Shown: in pieces, positions 51,840 to 60,691 of the stretch
Layout: each line of letters opens with the position of its first letter
How positions within the stretch are numbered: the first letter of the stretch is position 1
Source: JAFAGX01 sp035622175
GTDB taxonomy: Bacteria; Acidobacteriota; Terriglobia; Terriglobales; Acidobacteriaceae
Reading direction: 5' to 3'
Assembly: GCA_035622175.1 (NCBI GenBank)
Contig: DASPVV010000016.1
Coordinates: forward strand, 16,252 to 80,251
Length of the DNA: 64,000 nucleotides
Program-made: the position numbers and the translations under genes
Notes under the pieces: generated by a model
Database searches by the model: none
What the model was told of the DNA's origin: nothing
What the model saw: only the letters and a program-made list of their open reading frames with translations

Positions 51840-54800
51840 TTACGCGGTGGCTCCGAATCGCACCGAGACCAGCTTCGAAACACCCGGTTCCTGCATGGTC
51901 ACGCCATAGAGCACCGGAGCAATGCCCATGGTTTTCTTGCTGTGGGTAATCAGAACAAACTGGGTTTCGAGGCTCATCTCCTTTACGAGCTCGGTGAACC
52001 TACCAATATTGGCCTCATCGAGGGGCGCGTCCACCTCATCCAGGATGCAGAACGGACTAGGCTGGTAGCGGAAGATACCGACGAGCAGAGCCAAAGCCGT
52101 CAAGGCTTTCTCCCCACCGGAAAGCAGCAACACGTTCTGCAACCTCTTGCCCGGGGGTGAAGCCACGACGTCAATGCCGCTCTCCGCAGTGTTTTCCTCG
52201 TCGGTGAGCCGCATGAAAGCATGGCCTCCTCCAAAGAGCTTTTTGAAGGTACTCTGAAAGTGGTCGTTAATCTTGTGAAACGCCTCTTCAAATTTCTGCC
52301 GGGAAAATGTGTCGATTTCCCGGATCGTCGCCTGCGTGTTCTCGATTGCCTGGATCAGGTCCGCTCTCTGGGTATCGAGGAAAGCGTGGCGCTCACTCGT
52401 CTCCTTATACTCCTCAAGCGCCATCATGTTGACCGGACCCATCCCCTCCAAGCGCATGCGCAGCTCGTGGTACGCCCCGTCCTCGGCGGCGAGCTGCTCT
52501 CGGCTCACCATCGGAATCGTCGTATCCGCCAGCAAAGCATGCCGCTCGATTCCCAACTCATTGCGGCAGGTATCCGCCATATACTGTGCGTCAGATTCCA
52601 ATTTCGCGCCCGCTGCGGAGAGCTCAGCGCGATGGTCGCGCGCCCGCTCGAGCTCTTGGCGCACAACCTGTAGCCCCTCTTCCAGGGCGCGAAGACGCTC
52701 CCTCACCTGATCCGATTCGAACTGCAACAAACCCTCTCGAGTCTCACAGGCGTTCGCTTCCGCTTCCAATTCTTCCTGCAAAATTGCCAGTTGCCGGGTT
52801 TCGGCTTCGCGCTGAACCTTTTCCTCTGCCCAAGATACGATTTGGCGAGCCAGAGATTGTCCCCGCTCGGCAAGTTCCGAGGCCATCGCCTCAACGCGCT
52901 CGAGCACCGTGACCGCGGATCGGTGGCGTTCTTCCAGTGCGGCTACCCGTGCCAGCTGCTGCGACGCCTGCTGCGCCGCTCGGTCCCGATCTTGGCGCAA
53001 GCCAACCATTTGCCGATTCGCGCTCGCCGCCAAAGCCTCGAGTTCGTTCTGTTTTTCCCTCAGCTGGCGGAGTGCCGCCTGCCGAGAACCGATCTGAGTC
53101 TCGTGTTCCCCTCGGTCCGCCAGCAATTGCTCGAGTTCCTGTTCGGCAGTGCTCATTCGCTCGCGAACCCGGGCCATCTCCGCGTCGAGCTGCTCGAGCA
53201 GGTGCCCGGAGGTCATCACTTGCTTCTCCGCCTCCCGCTTGTCCTCCTCCAAGCGGTCGAGCAGGGAAGTAAGATCTTTGATCTCGCGTCCTAAGGCGAG
53301 GGTGCGAAGTTCCTCCTCGCGCAGGCTGGATTCAAGCTGGTCGAGCAGACGAATTAGATCACGGAGTTCACGCTTCATCGACAACGGTCCTTCTTGCCGT
53401 TGTTTGCCGCCGGTCACGGTAACGTTGTGAAAGCACTCCCCGGACGGCGAGAGGAAGAATGCGTCCGGATTTTCGAGCGCGAGCTCGCGCGCCGCATGGG
53501 GCTCGGGAACCACATAGCCGTTTCGCAACTTAGGCAAAATCACCTCGAGCGACCGTCCAAAACCGTTCAGCACACGAATGGCATGCTTCAGCGGAACGAT
53601 GGAGGCGTCGGTAGCGCCTGCATGGGCCGTCTCATCGACGGCAAAGGAAAACCTCGCCTGTGCATCCTCAGGATGCACCAGGAAGGTGGCCCGCCCATCC
53701 ACGTCCGTTCGCAGCAGGCGCAAACCTTCATCCGCTGCGTCCCACGACTTTACGACGATGTAATTCAGTTCGTCGCGCAAAAAGTCTTCTACCATGCTCT
53801 CATAGCGGGGCTCGACTTCGAGAAAGTCGGCCAGCACCCCGGCTGGAGCCAGACCGCCGTTCAAAGCACCGGATTGAAACAGCCGTCGCACCGACTCGGT
53901 CGAATATCCGTGCTCGGCGATGACTGCTTCGAGCGAAGATTTTTTCCCCGTGGCCGAAGCGTACTCCGCCCGTAAGCCGTCCAGACGCTGCTTGGCCTCC
54001 GACTCTTGACGGCGCTTCACTTCCAGGAGTTGGCGTGTCTGGACGCATTTTTCACTCAGCCGTGCGGCGCGTTCGGAGACCGTCTCGAATTCCAGAACGC
54101 GTTGCCCCCGCTCTCCGCCGAAGGCTCTCACCTCGAAATCCGCGCCCGCCACTTCCGTGCGTAGCCGCTGCGCTTGGCGATCGATCGCCGCCATGCGCTC
54201 TGCCTCCTGCGTCAGCTGGTTCTGCAAGTGGGCGGCCGAGTTCACGACTTCCAGAATGGCACTGTGGGAGTCCTCCTGAGCCTGTTCCAAGGCCGCCAGC
54301 CGATCGGCCGCATCCCGCATTTCCTGCTCGCAGGCGGCGAGTTCCTGCTGCGCAGCCAAAAGGTCAGCGGCGGCGGAGTCGAGCACGCCCCGATGGCTAT
54401 CGCGCTCGGCCTCGAGAGCCGTTAGCCGGCTCCGGATCTGAGCTTGTTCGACCTCCTCCGCGGCACCTCGGGTGGAAAGCTCTCGGCAGCGTTCGTCATT
54501 GTGGCGGCGCGTTGCCAGGCTGCGGTCGGCCGCCAGTTTGATTTGGCTCAGACGCTCGCGGTTTTCCCGCATCTCCTTCTCAATCTCGTAGCCCCGATGC
54601 CTTCGCTCCGTCTGTTCTGCTTCGAGCGCCTGAATGCTCGCGCTCTGTTCCTTCATCTGTTCGGAGGTCGCCTGAATCTGACGCTCTAGTTCGAGCCTTT
54701 CCTGATCGAGCTGTGCGAACTTGCTGGCTAGCACAATGCGGAGTTTGCTGCGCATTTCCTCTCGCAGCTTGGCATAGCGCTCGGCTTTGGAGGCTTGCCG

Positions 54801-55715
54801 CTTCAGCGAATTCATCTGGTGAGTGACTTCCTCAAAGATGTCATTCACTCGGGCTAGGTTCTGCTTGGCGTCTTCCAGGCGGGCTTCGGCTAGACGCTTT
54901 TTGTTCTTAAACTTCGTGATCCCGGCTGCTTCTTCGATGACCAACCGGCGATCGGTAGGGCGGCTGCTGAGGATCTGCCCGATCCGCCCTTGCTCAATGA
55001 GGGCATAGGACTCCGTTCCCAACCCCGTGCCCATGAACAATTCCTGAATGTCACGTAAGCGGCAGAGCTTTCCATTGAGGAGGTATTCACTCTCCCCCGA
55101 GCGGAAGAGCCGGCGCGTGACCACAATTTCCCCCGCCCGGAATTGCTGTTGAAACCTCCTCCGCCGAATCTTCAGAACCACCTGCGAACCGGCGACCGGA
55201 TCGGACGCCGTCGATGTCTGGGCCTCCTCACCGGTCATGGGATCGCCAGGGCTAGCAGCTCGAGATCCAGCTGCCTCGACAGGCGGCGCTTCCGCTTCTG
55301 CGAGTCTCCCTGGCTGTGCTTCTTCGGTCAAGCGCTCCACCTCCGCAACGGCTTCTGTTCTCAGCTCGGCCTCGTCCCAGTCCTCCTCAGGAAACTCGTC
55401 TTGGATCTCAATCTCGGTAATGTTCGTATCCTGGCCGTCATAGACCTCCGGGTCGACCAGGGTGAGGGCGACTTCCGCCATGCCCGTCGCCTTGCGGTCC
55501 GGGCTGCCCGCAAAAATCACGTCTTCCATGCGGGAGCCGCGCAGGGTCTTGGCCGACTGCTCCCCCAGAACCCAGGCGATTGCGTCTGCGATGTTCGACT
55601 TCCCACAGCCGTTCGGTCCGACGATGGCTGCGATGCCGTCACCATGAAATTTGAGCTCGGTGCGCTCGCAGAAGGACTTGAATCCGAGAATCTGCAGCTT
55701 TTTCAGTTTCAGCAC
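51840..55715 (-). CDS. smc: Chromosome segregation protein SMC
   Basis: SMC forms the condensin-like complex with ScpA and ScpB. The start is GTG behind AAGGAG. Walker A is GPNGCGKS (33-40). The C-terminal head has the signature LLSGGEKALTALALL and Walker B PFCILDEVDAPLDEAN. Two coiled-coil arms (about 270-540 and 690-1120) flank a hinge with YIVVKSWDAADEG. At 1291 residues it is about 100 longer than usual. The excess is an acidic, Pro/Ala/Glu-rich insertion at about residues 89-195, between the first head strands and the EIVVTRRLFRSGESEYLLNG motif where the family normally has about 15-25 residues (see findings). Confidence 0.95.
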   Translation of the reverse strand: MLKLKKLQILGFKSFCERTELKFHGDGIAAIVGPNGCGKSNIADAIAWVLGEQSAKTLRGSRMEDVIFAGSPDRKATGMAEVALTLVDPEVYDGQDTNITEIEIQDEFPEEDWDEAELRTEAVAEVERLTEEAQPGRLAEAEAPPVEAAGSRAASPGDPMTGEEAQTSTASDPVAGSQVVLKIRRRRFQQQFRAGEIVVTRRLFRSGESEYLLNGKLCRLRDIQELFMGTGLGTESYALIEQGRIGQILSSRPTDRRLVIEEAAGITKFKNKKRLAEARLEDAKQNLARVNDIFEEVTHQMNSLKRQASKAERYAKLREEMRSKLRIVLASKFAQLDQERLELERQIQATSEQMKEQSASIQALEAEQTERRHRGYEIEKEMRENRERLSQIKLAADRSLATRRHNDERCRELSTRGAAEEVEQAQIRSRLTALEAERDSHRGVLDSAAADLLAAQQELAACEQEMRDAADRLAALEQAQEDSHSAILEVVNSAAHLQNQLTQEAERMAAIDRQAQRLRTEVAGADFEVRAFGGERGQRVLEFETVSERAARLSEKCVQTRQLLEVKRRQESEAKQRLDGLRAEYASATGKKSSLEAVIAEHGYSTESVRRLFQSGALNGGLAPAGVLADFLEVEPRYESMVEDFLRDELNYIVVKSWDAADEGLRLLRTDVDGRATFLVHPEDAQARFSFAVDETAHAGATDASIVPLKHAIRVLNGFGRSLEVILPKLRNGYVVPEPHAARELALENPDAFFLSPSGECFHNVTVTGGKQRQEGPLSMKRELRDLIRLLDQLESSLREEELRTLALGREIKDLTSLLDRLEEDKREAEKQVMTSGHLLEQLDAEMARVRERMSTAEQELEQLLADRGEHETQIGSRQAALRQLREKQNELEALAASANRQMVGLRQDRDRAAQQASQQLARVAALEERHRSAVTVLERVEAMASELAERGQSLARQIVSWAEEKVQREAETRQLAILQEELEAEANACETREGLLQFESDQVRERLRALEEGLQVVRQELERARDHRAELSAAGAKLESDAQYMADTCRNELGIERHALLADTTIPMVSREQLAAEDGAYHELRMRLEGMGPVNMMALEEYKETSERHAFLDTQRADLIQAIENTQATIREIDTFSRQKFEEAFHKINDHFQSTFKKLFGGGHAFMRLTDEENTAESGIDVVASPPGKRLQNVLLLSGGEKALTALALLVGIFRYQPSPFCILDEVDAPLDEANIGRFTELVKEMSLETQFVLITHSKKTMGIAPVLYGVTMQEPGVSKLVSVRFGATA

Positions 55716-56345
55716 CTTGTTCTCCTTCGTCCCGTAAACGCAGCGAAACAGCGGGTTCTAGTTCCGCCGCGCACGAGCATGGCTTGTGAGGCCATCGGGC
55801 TCGAGCTTGCAAGCAAGCCAGACCGGGCTAGGCTCGCTCCATCGAGCCCCCTTCGAAAACGATCATTCTTCCATGCTGAGCCATCCCGCACGGCAGCTGG
55901 GATAGCTTGCCAGGGATGCCCATGCGGGTGTGGTCGTAGCGCCGAATCGAAGAAGCTGTTCTCAGCCATGGGATTTACCAACCAGGTTCGCCCCACGGTT
56001 CCCTCCGAAAAAATCGCCCTTGCCTGGGCCGGGGAAACATAGATTCGAGCTACTGTAACCGCGAAATGACGCCAGGGTCAAGCTATAAAACCCCATATAT
56101 AGTGGTCTCAGGTGAATAGCCACCTTCCTTAGGGCATCGCATGCATCGAACCATTGCAAAACAGGCGGGTCAGGAGGTCAGGAACGGAGAATCGCGAGAG
56201 CACAAACAGCGTAGCGCACCACCACGAGGGAAGCAATGGGCTTTCTGTGGTTTTTGCTTGGATGGTTTCCGGCTGGTATTCGGAGACGTAGGTTTTGTTC
56301 TCACCAGATCGAAGATCATGGTTAGAATGGCAGAGGCTGCTCTTT
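55716..56345. other. Divergent intergenic region, no gene seen
   Basis: The 630 bases upstream of both smc and the aldolase gene contain no frame with support. An AT-rich stretch (56084-56102) may hold a promoter but no hexamer pair is clear. Confidence 0.45.
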
Positions 56346-57437
56346 ATGTTGCTTCATGGCATCTTTCCTCCGATCAGCACGCCGTTTTACCCCGACGGCA
56401 AGCTCTATCACAAGAAGCTCGAGCATAATGTTGAGCGCTATTCCAAGACGCCCGGCGCCGGCCTCGTGGTGCTGGGCTCGACCGGCGAAGCCGTTTTCCT
56501 GTCGGATGAAGAACGCCGTGCTGTGCTAAAGACCGCTCGCGCCGCCGCCGCTCCCAATAAAGTCCTGATCGCAGGCACGGGCATCGAATCGGCGATCGAG
56601 ACCTTGCGTCTCACGGAACACGCTGCCGGACTCGGCTATGACATCGCGATGGTACGAACTCCGCATTATTTCAGGAAGCAGATGCTGCCGACCAACCTGC
56701 TGGCCTTCTACCGGTTTGTGGCGGACCGCTCGCCGTTGCCGGTCATCATCTACAATTTCCCGCAGGCTACCGGCTACGACATTCCCGCCGAGCTCGTCAT
56801 CGAACTCGCCGACCATCCCAACCTGGTCGGCATTAAGGAATCCAGCGGCGACGTGGAGAAGGTGCGCCGCATGGTCGCAGGCACGAGTCACGTGAAACGC
56901 AGCGCAACCGTGACCGAGAGTTTTGAGGGGGTTACACCACGCATGCTGAGGGCCGGCGGGAACGGACAGGGCGGGGAACTGGTACCGCTCGGCGCTCTGA
57001 GTACATCTGCGGAACCGTCTGTCGAGCTCGCGCACCACCGCCCGGCCGGAGCATCGTCCCCGGCCGCTGTCGGTGGGCTGAAGACCCGGCAGAAGGAGGT
57101 GGGTTTTCAGGTGCTGGTCGGTGCGGCGCACAAATTCGAGGCGTCCTTGGAGGCGGGAGCTGTGGGAGGGATCCTAGCCTTTGCCGATGCGGCTCCCACC
57201 GCCTGCTATGAGATCTATGCTGCGTGGAAAGAGGGAGATCTGGAGCAAGCCCGCCTGCAGCAGTTGCGCATTGCAAAGGCTGCGGAGCGCATCGTGAGCG
57301 AGGTCGGTATCGCCGGTCTGAAGTACGCCATGGATCTCAACGGCTATTTCGGCGGAACCGTGCGCCTGCCCCTTTTGCCCATCACGGCCGATGTGAAATC
57401 GGAAATTGAACGATTGATGTCTGACATTCCAAACTAA
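56346..57437 (+). CDS. DapA-family aldolase/synthase with central insertion
   Basis: The 363-residue enzyme belongs to the dihydrodipicolinate synthase/N-acetylneuraminate lyase family: GIFPPISTPFYPDGKLY at the N-terminus, LGSTGEAVFLSDEER (the GxxGE substrate motif), the catalytic Tyr in IIYNFPQATGYDI and Schiff-base Lys in GIKESSGDVE. The C-terminal AALEAGAVGGILAFADAAPT-like segment resembles 4-hydroxy-2-oxoglutarate aldolase relatives. It is about 65 residues longer than a typical member because of a Pro/Ala/Gly-rich stretch after the Lys (roughly residues 190-260). The start (MLLHGIF) has GAGG nine bases upstream; an earlier start at 56295 is unlikely. The substrate is unknown; a role in the following aromatic-type cluster is possible. 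Confidence 0.84.
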   Translation: MLLHGIFPPISTPFYPDGKLYHKKLEHNVERYSKTPGAGLVVLGSTGEAVFLSDEERRAVLKTARAAAAPNKVLIAGTGIESAIETLRLTEHAAGLGYDIAMVRTPHYFRKQMLPTNLLAFYRFVADRSPLPVIIYNFPQATGYDIPAELVIELADHPNLVGIKESSGDVEKVRRMVAGTSHVKRSATVTESFEGVTPRMLRAGGNGQGGELVPLGALSTSAEPSVELAHHRPAGASSPAAVGGLKTRQKEVGFQVLVGAAHKFEASLEAGAVGGILAFADAAPTACYEIYAAWKEGDLEQARLQQLRIAKAAERIVSEVGIAGLKYAMDLNGYFGGTVRLPLLPITADVKSEIERLMSDIPN

Positions 57438-57620
57438 CCCTGCCCATCGTCATCCCCGTTCTGCCGTCCCCGCAAGCCACCCCGAAGCTTGGCTGGCCAG
57501 ACGGAACTTGGCTCGGTCGCTTCGCAGCGCGTGTGCCCAGGAGCAACCGCCGCCAACGGGAAATCCAGTTACCAGGGTGCGTGGCCCTTCGCTAGGCTGG
57601 GCAGCATCGTCCACGAACTC

Positions 57621-57670
57621 TTGTGATCCTTTGGGCGAGAGAGTATAGTTGATTCGAACGAACGTTCGAA
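57621..57670 (+). promoter_or_regulatory. Promoter with perfect inverted-repeat operator upstream of TetR gene
   Basis: TTGTGA (57621-57626) and TATAGT (57644-57649) are spaced by 17 bases. Immediately downstream, TTCGAACG-AA-CGTTCGAA (57653-57670) is an inverted repeat with perfect 8-bp arms covering the expected start of transcription. This is a typical TetR-type operator. A TTCGAA half-site and the same GAGAGTATA 9-mer occur again at 58343-58359 in front of the next gene. Confidence 0.72.
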
Positions 57671-57672
57671 CC

Positions 57673-58344
57673 GTGGCGGCGAGCACACCATCCATCGTGA
57701 CGCACTCCGAGCGCCGTCCCGCCGCCCTGCCCGCGGAGAGCCGCTTCGATCGGCAACTCGGCAAGATTCTCGAACACGCCACGGAAGTCTTTGACGAAAA
57801 GGGCTACCAAGGCGCGTCGATGCGCGATCTATCTCGCGCCAGCGGAATTTCTCTTTCGGGTCTTTATTATTACTTCGAATCGAAAGAGAAACTGCTCTAT
57901 TTGATCCAGAAGCACGCCTTCACCACGATTTTGGAGCGTTTGCGCCAACGTTTGGGCAAAGTTTCTGATCCCGAGCTCAGGATCCGCCTGTTTGTGCTGA
58001 ATCATCTTGAGTACTTCCTGGCGAATCGCCGAGCCATGAAGGTACTCTCGCATGAAGACGAAGTGTTAAAAAATGGCTTTGGTGCCGCGATTCGGGTTCT
58101 CAAGCGGGAGTACTACCGGACCTGCGTGGGTCTAGTGGACGAATTCAAGCGCCAGAGGGCGCTTGACTTCTCCAGTCGAATGGCGGTTCTCAGCCTCTTC
58201 GGCATGATGAACTGGATTTACACCTGGTACAACCCCCGCATCGATGGCGATGCAGAGCAAATCGCCAGTGAGATCGGGGACATTTTTCTGCGCGGGATTT
58301 CCGCCCTGCGCGATAGCAAGAGGACCAAGAAGAGGGCGAGTTGA
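57673..58344 (+). CDS. TetR-family regulator heading the CoA-ester cluster
   Basis: Helix-turn-helix: LGKILEHATEVFDEKGYQGAS and LSRASGISLSGLYYYFESKEKLLYLI, a standard TetR domain. The C-terminal domain has LNHLEYFLANRRAMKVLSHEDEVL. The GTG at 57673 is chosen because the frame's earlier TTG (57649) lies inside the promoter, upstream of the predicted transcript start. A GTG at 57697 is also possible; neither has a ribosome site, so translation may be leaderless. Regulators of this type controlling acyl-CoA genes often respond to the pathway's CoA thioester. Autoregulation is suggested by the operator at 57653-57670. Confidence 0.87.
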   Translation: MAASTPSIVTHSERRPAALPAESRFDRQLGKILEHATEVFDEKGYQGASMRDLSRASGISLSGLYYYFESKEKLLYLIQKHAFTTILERLRQRLGKVSDPELRIRLFVLNHLEYFLANRRAMKVLSHEDEVLKNGFGAAIRVLKREYYRTCVGLVDEFKRQRALDFSSRMAVLSLFGMMNWIYTWYNPRIDGDAEQIASEIGDIFLRGISALRDSKRTKKRAS

Positions 58345-58372
58345 GAGTATAAATTCGAAAAGGAGCTTTGCC

Positions 58373-59194
58373 ATGGCTACCACGATACAACCGGCCGCTG
58401 CCGAGCGTACCAAGCCATTAATCAACTACCGGGTCGACGCCGGCGTAGGCGTGATCGAAATGTGCGATCCCCCCGCTAACACTTACACCTATGAAATGAA
58501 CCGCCAGCTGGATGACGCCATTCTGCGTGCGCGCATGGATAACAGTGTCTATGTGATCGTGCTCACGGGTGCGGGAGACAAGTTTTTCTCCGCGGGTGCG
58601 AACATCAAAATGCTGGCCAGTGTCGATCCAACTTTTAAATACTACTTTTGCCTGCACGCCAACGAGACGCTTCTGCGCCTCGAGCACACGCCCAAGCTGG
58701 TGATTGCCGCGATTAATGGACATTGTGTGGGCGGAGGCCTCGAGATTGCCATGGCCGCCGACCTTCGCATCGCCCGTCAGGACGCAGGCAAGATCGGCCT
58801 GCCCGAGGTGAATCTGGGCGTGCTTCCCGGAACCGGCGGTACGCAGCGTCTGTCTCGGTTAGTCGGAAAGAGCAAGGCGATCGAATTGATGGTCACCGGC
58901 AACACGTTCTCTTTCGAAGAGGCCAAAGAGCTCGGGATCATCAATGACATCTTCGAACGCGAGGGCTTTCTCGAAAACATCATGGAGTACGCCCGCCAGT
59001 TCTGCCCGCCGAACAAGGCCGCCAAGGCAGTCGGTCGCATCAAGCGCGCAGTACAGACCGGGTGGGAAATTCCCTTGGAGTCCGCCCTGGCGGTGGAGCG
59101 GGAAAACCAGCAGTTGCTGTTCCAGAGCGAGGACGCCAAAGAGGGTTTGGCTGCCTACGTGGACAAGCGCCCGGCGGTCTTTACCGCCAAGTGA
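58373..59194 (+). CDS. Enoyl-CoA hydratase/isomerase family protein
   Basis: AAAAGGAG lies eight bases before the ATG. The 273-residue crotonase-fold protein has the oxyanion segment FFSAGANIKMLASVD, GHCVGGGLEIAMAADLR with the first catalytic Glu, and GLPEVNLGVLPGTGGTQRL with the second Glu, followed by the usual C-terminal helices (ALAVERENQQLLFQSEDAKEGL). It should act on a CoA thioester in the cluster, as hydratase, isomerase or ring-opening hydrolase. It follows the TetR gene after 28 bases. It may be the PaaG- or BoxC-like step for the epoxygenase product, but full-length BoxC is twice as long. Confidence 0.9.
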   Translation: MATTIQPAAAERTKPLINYRVDAGVGVIEMCDPPANTYTYEMNRQLDDAILRARMDNSVYVIVLTGAGDKFFSAGANIKMLASVDPTFKYYFCLHANETLLRLEHTPKLVIAAINGHCVGGGLEIAMAADLRIARQDAGKIGLPEVNLGVLPGTGGTQRLSRLVGKSKAIELMVTGNTFSFEEAKELGIINDIFEREGFLENIMEYARQFCPPNKAAKAVGRIKRAVQTGWEIPLESALAVERENQQLLFQSEDAKEGLAAYVDKRPAVFTAK

Positions 59195-59241
59195 GCGGGC
59201 CGGCGCGACGCGAGCGAACCATCAGGCGCAATCCTTCCCGA

Positions 59242-59256
59242 GCGAGCTAAGCTCGC
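59242..59256. other. Small perfect hairpin between crotonase and epoxygenase genes
   Basis: GCGAGC (59242-59247) and GCTCGC (59251-59256) pair over the loop TAA in the 180-base gap between two cluster genes. It could lower read-through or stabilise the upstream mRNA end; there is no T run. Confidence 0.35.
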
Positions 59257-59374
59257 GCCGGAAAGGGGAAGTTGCCATGCCCGACATCGACCACTGCGGC
59301 CGGTAGGATCGCAAAGGGCCAGCGCTCACGAGGACCTTCTCGATCGCTGGGCGGGGTGGTTGTGCAGGAGATTT

Positions 59375-60550
59375 ATGCCAGGAAAAGTAGCCAAAATCGG
59401 AACCTTCAGTGATTGGATCGGTCTGTTCAATGACTGGCGCAAGGAGATCGGCGTCGATCATGACGAGATCGCCAGCTTTCAATTTGACACCCTGTACGGC
59501 GCCATCGAAACCGCAGAGATCCAGTTCGGCGCCTTCAAGGGCAGGGGAAAGTGGGAGAATCTGCGCCAAGTGCCGACCCAGCAGATGCGCGATGCCCTGC
59601 TCAACCTGATCGTCTACCAGGGCGACACCGAGTTCGCCAGCGTGGAGCAGCAGCGCCATCTGTTCGAGGCCTCTCCGAGCGACTGGGACCGCAAAGCCCT
59701 TACCCGGGTGATGATCGAAGAAATGCGTCACGGCTGGCAGATGTGTGCCTTGCTGATCGCGCACTTCGGCTATTCCGGCAAAGTGGAAGCGCAAAAGATG
59801 CTGGAACGGCGGGCCTTCGAGAACAAGCGCCTGCTTGGCGCCTTCAACGTCGACGTGGACAACTGGATGGACTTTTTCACCTACACCGATTTTGTCGACC
59901 GCGATGGCAAGTTCCAATTGCAGATGCTGAAGTATTCTGCCTTTGCTCCGCTTGGCCGTTCCATGTCTTACATGTTGCGGGAAGAGGCTTTCCACATGGG
60001 TACGGGCAACGACGGTTTGCGACGCATCGTGGAGGCGGGCGTGGTTCCAGCCTGGCTCATTCAAAAGTATCTCAATAAGTGGATTTCGAGCTCGTATGAC
60101 TTGTTTGGCACGGATAATTCCGGTTCCGCCCACTGGGCGTACGTCTGGGGAATCAAAGGCCGCTATGACGAACCCAAGAACACCCAAGAGGCCAAAGTGG
60201 ATGAGTTGAACGATTACAACCGGCATCTCTACCGCGATGAGGTTGCCGGCCTGATTGAACGCTTCAATCACGTACGCCAGCCGGGCGACCCCCCGCTGTA
60301 CGCTCCCGATATCAGGTTCAACCGCCAAATCGGGCGCTGGGCGGGGCAGAAGTTCCACGCCCAGACCGGCGAACCGATGGATGATAAGGCCTACGCCCAG
60401 CATCTGGAAGAGTACATGCCGACTCCTGCGGACAGGAAACTGCTGCTCGACATCATTGGTAGCGAAAAGAAGTGGATTGCACCGAAGGAAGGGGCACGCG
60501 ATCCCCTGGCATCGATCGGCGAAGTGCGCAAGTCAGCCATCAATTTGTAA
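59375..60550 (+). CDS. BoxB/PaaA-like di-iron aryl-CoA epoxygenase subunit
   Basis: The product resembles the oxygenase component of the benzoyl-CoA epoxidase (BoxB) and phenylacetyl-CoA epoxidase (PaaA) family. The iron-ligand region QGDTEFASVEQQRH (residues 82-95), EEMRH (E116, H119), DFVDRDGKFQ (about 172-181) and EEAFH (E204, H207) all align by eye with BoxB. At 391 residues it is shorter than BoxB (about 470), missing part of the N-terminus. The ATG at 59375 has GGAG five bases upstream; the TTG at 59360 is a false extension. No BoxA-type reductase is seen in the window. The probable job is oxygen insertion into an aryl-CoA or related ring. Confidence 0.85.
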   Translation: MPGKVAKIGTFSDWIGLFNDWRKEIGVDHDEIASFQFDTLYGAIETAEIQFGAFKGRGKWENLRQVPTQQMRDALLNLIVYQGDTEFASVEQQRHLFEASPSDWDRKALTRVMIEEMRHGWQMCALLIAHFGYSGKVEAQKMLERRAFENKRLLGAFNVDVDNWMDFFTYTDFVDRDGKFQLQMLKYSAFAPLGRSMSYMLREEAFHMGTGNDGLRRIVEAGVVPAWLIQKYLNKWISSSYDLFGTDNSGSAHWAYVWGIKGRYDEPKNTQEAKVDELNDYNRHLYRDEVAGLIERFNHVRQPGDPPLYAPDIRFNRQIGRWAGQKFHAQTGEPMDDKAYAQHLEEYMPTPADRKLLLDIIGSEKKWIAPKEGARDPLASIGEVRKSAINL

Positions 60551-60691
60551 TTTCCTGGAAGCGGTGGCAACGGCGGTCTGAGGAGTATCGAAGGCGGTCG
60601 GATGGCGGGCGCACCATCCCGACCAATTACAGCACGGGTCGAACCGGGCCCGGTCTTGACTCTGGTCTAGGGTCGTAGCCGGCAGTTGAGG

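Noticed and set aside
57649..57672. TTG start of the TetR gene at 57649
   Set aside because: It lies at the -10 box, upstream of the predicted transcript start.
59222..60403. 393-codon antisense frame over the epoxygenase gene
   Set aside because: It mirrors the GC-rich coding strand and has no ribosome site or protein motifs; the plus-strand protein has full family motifs.
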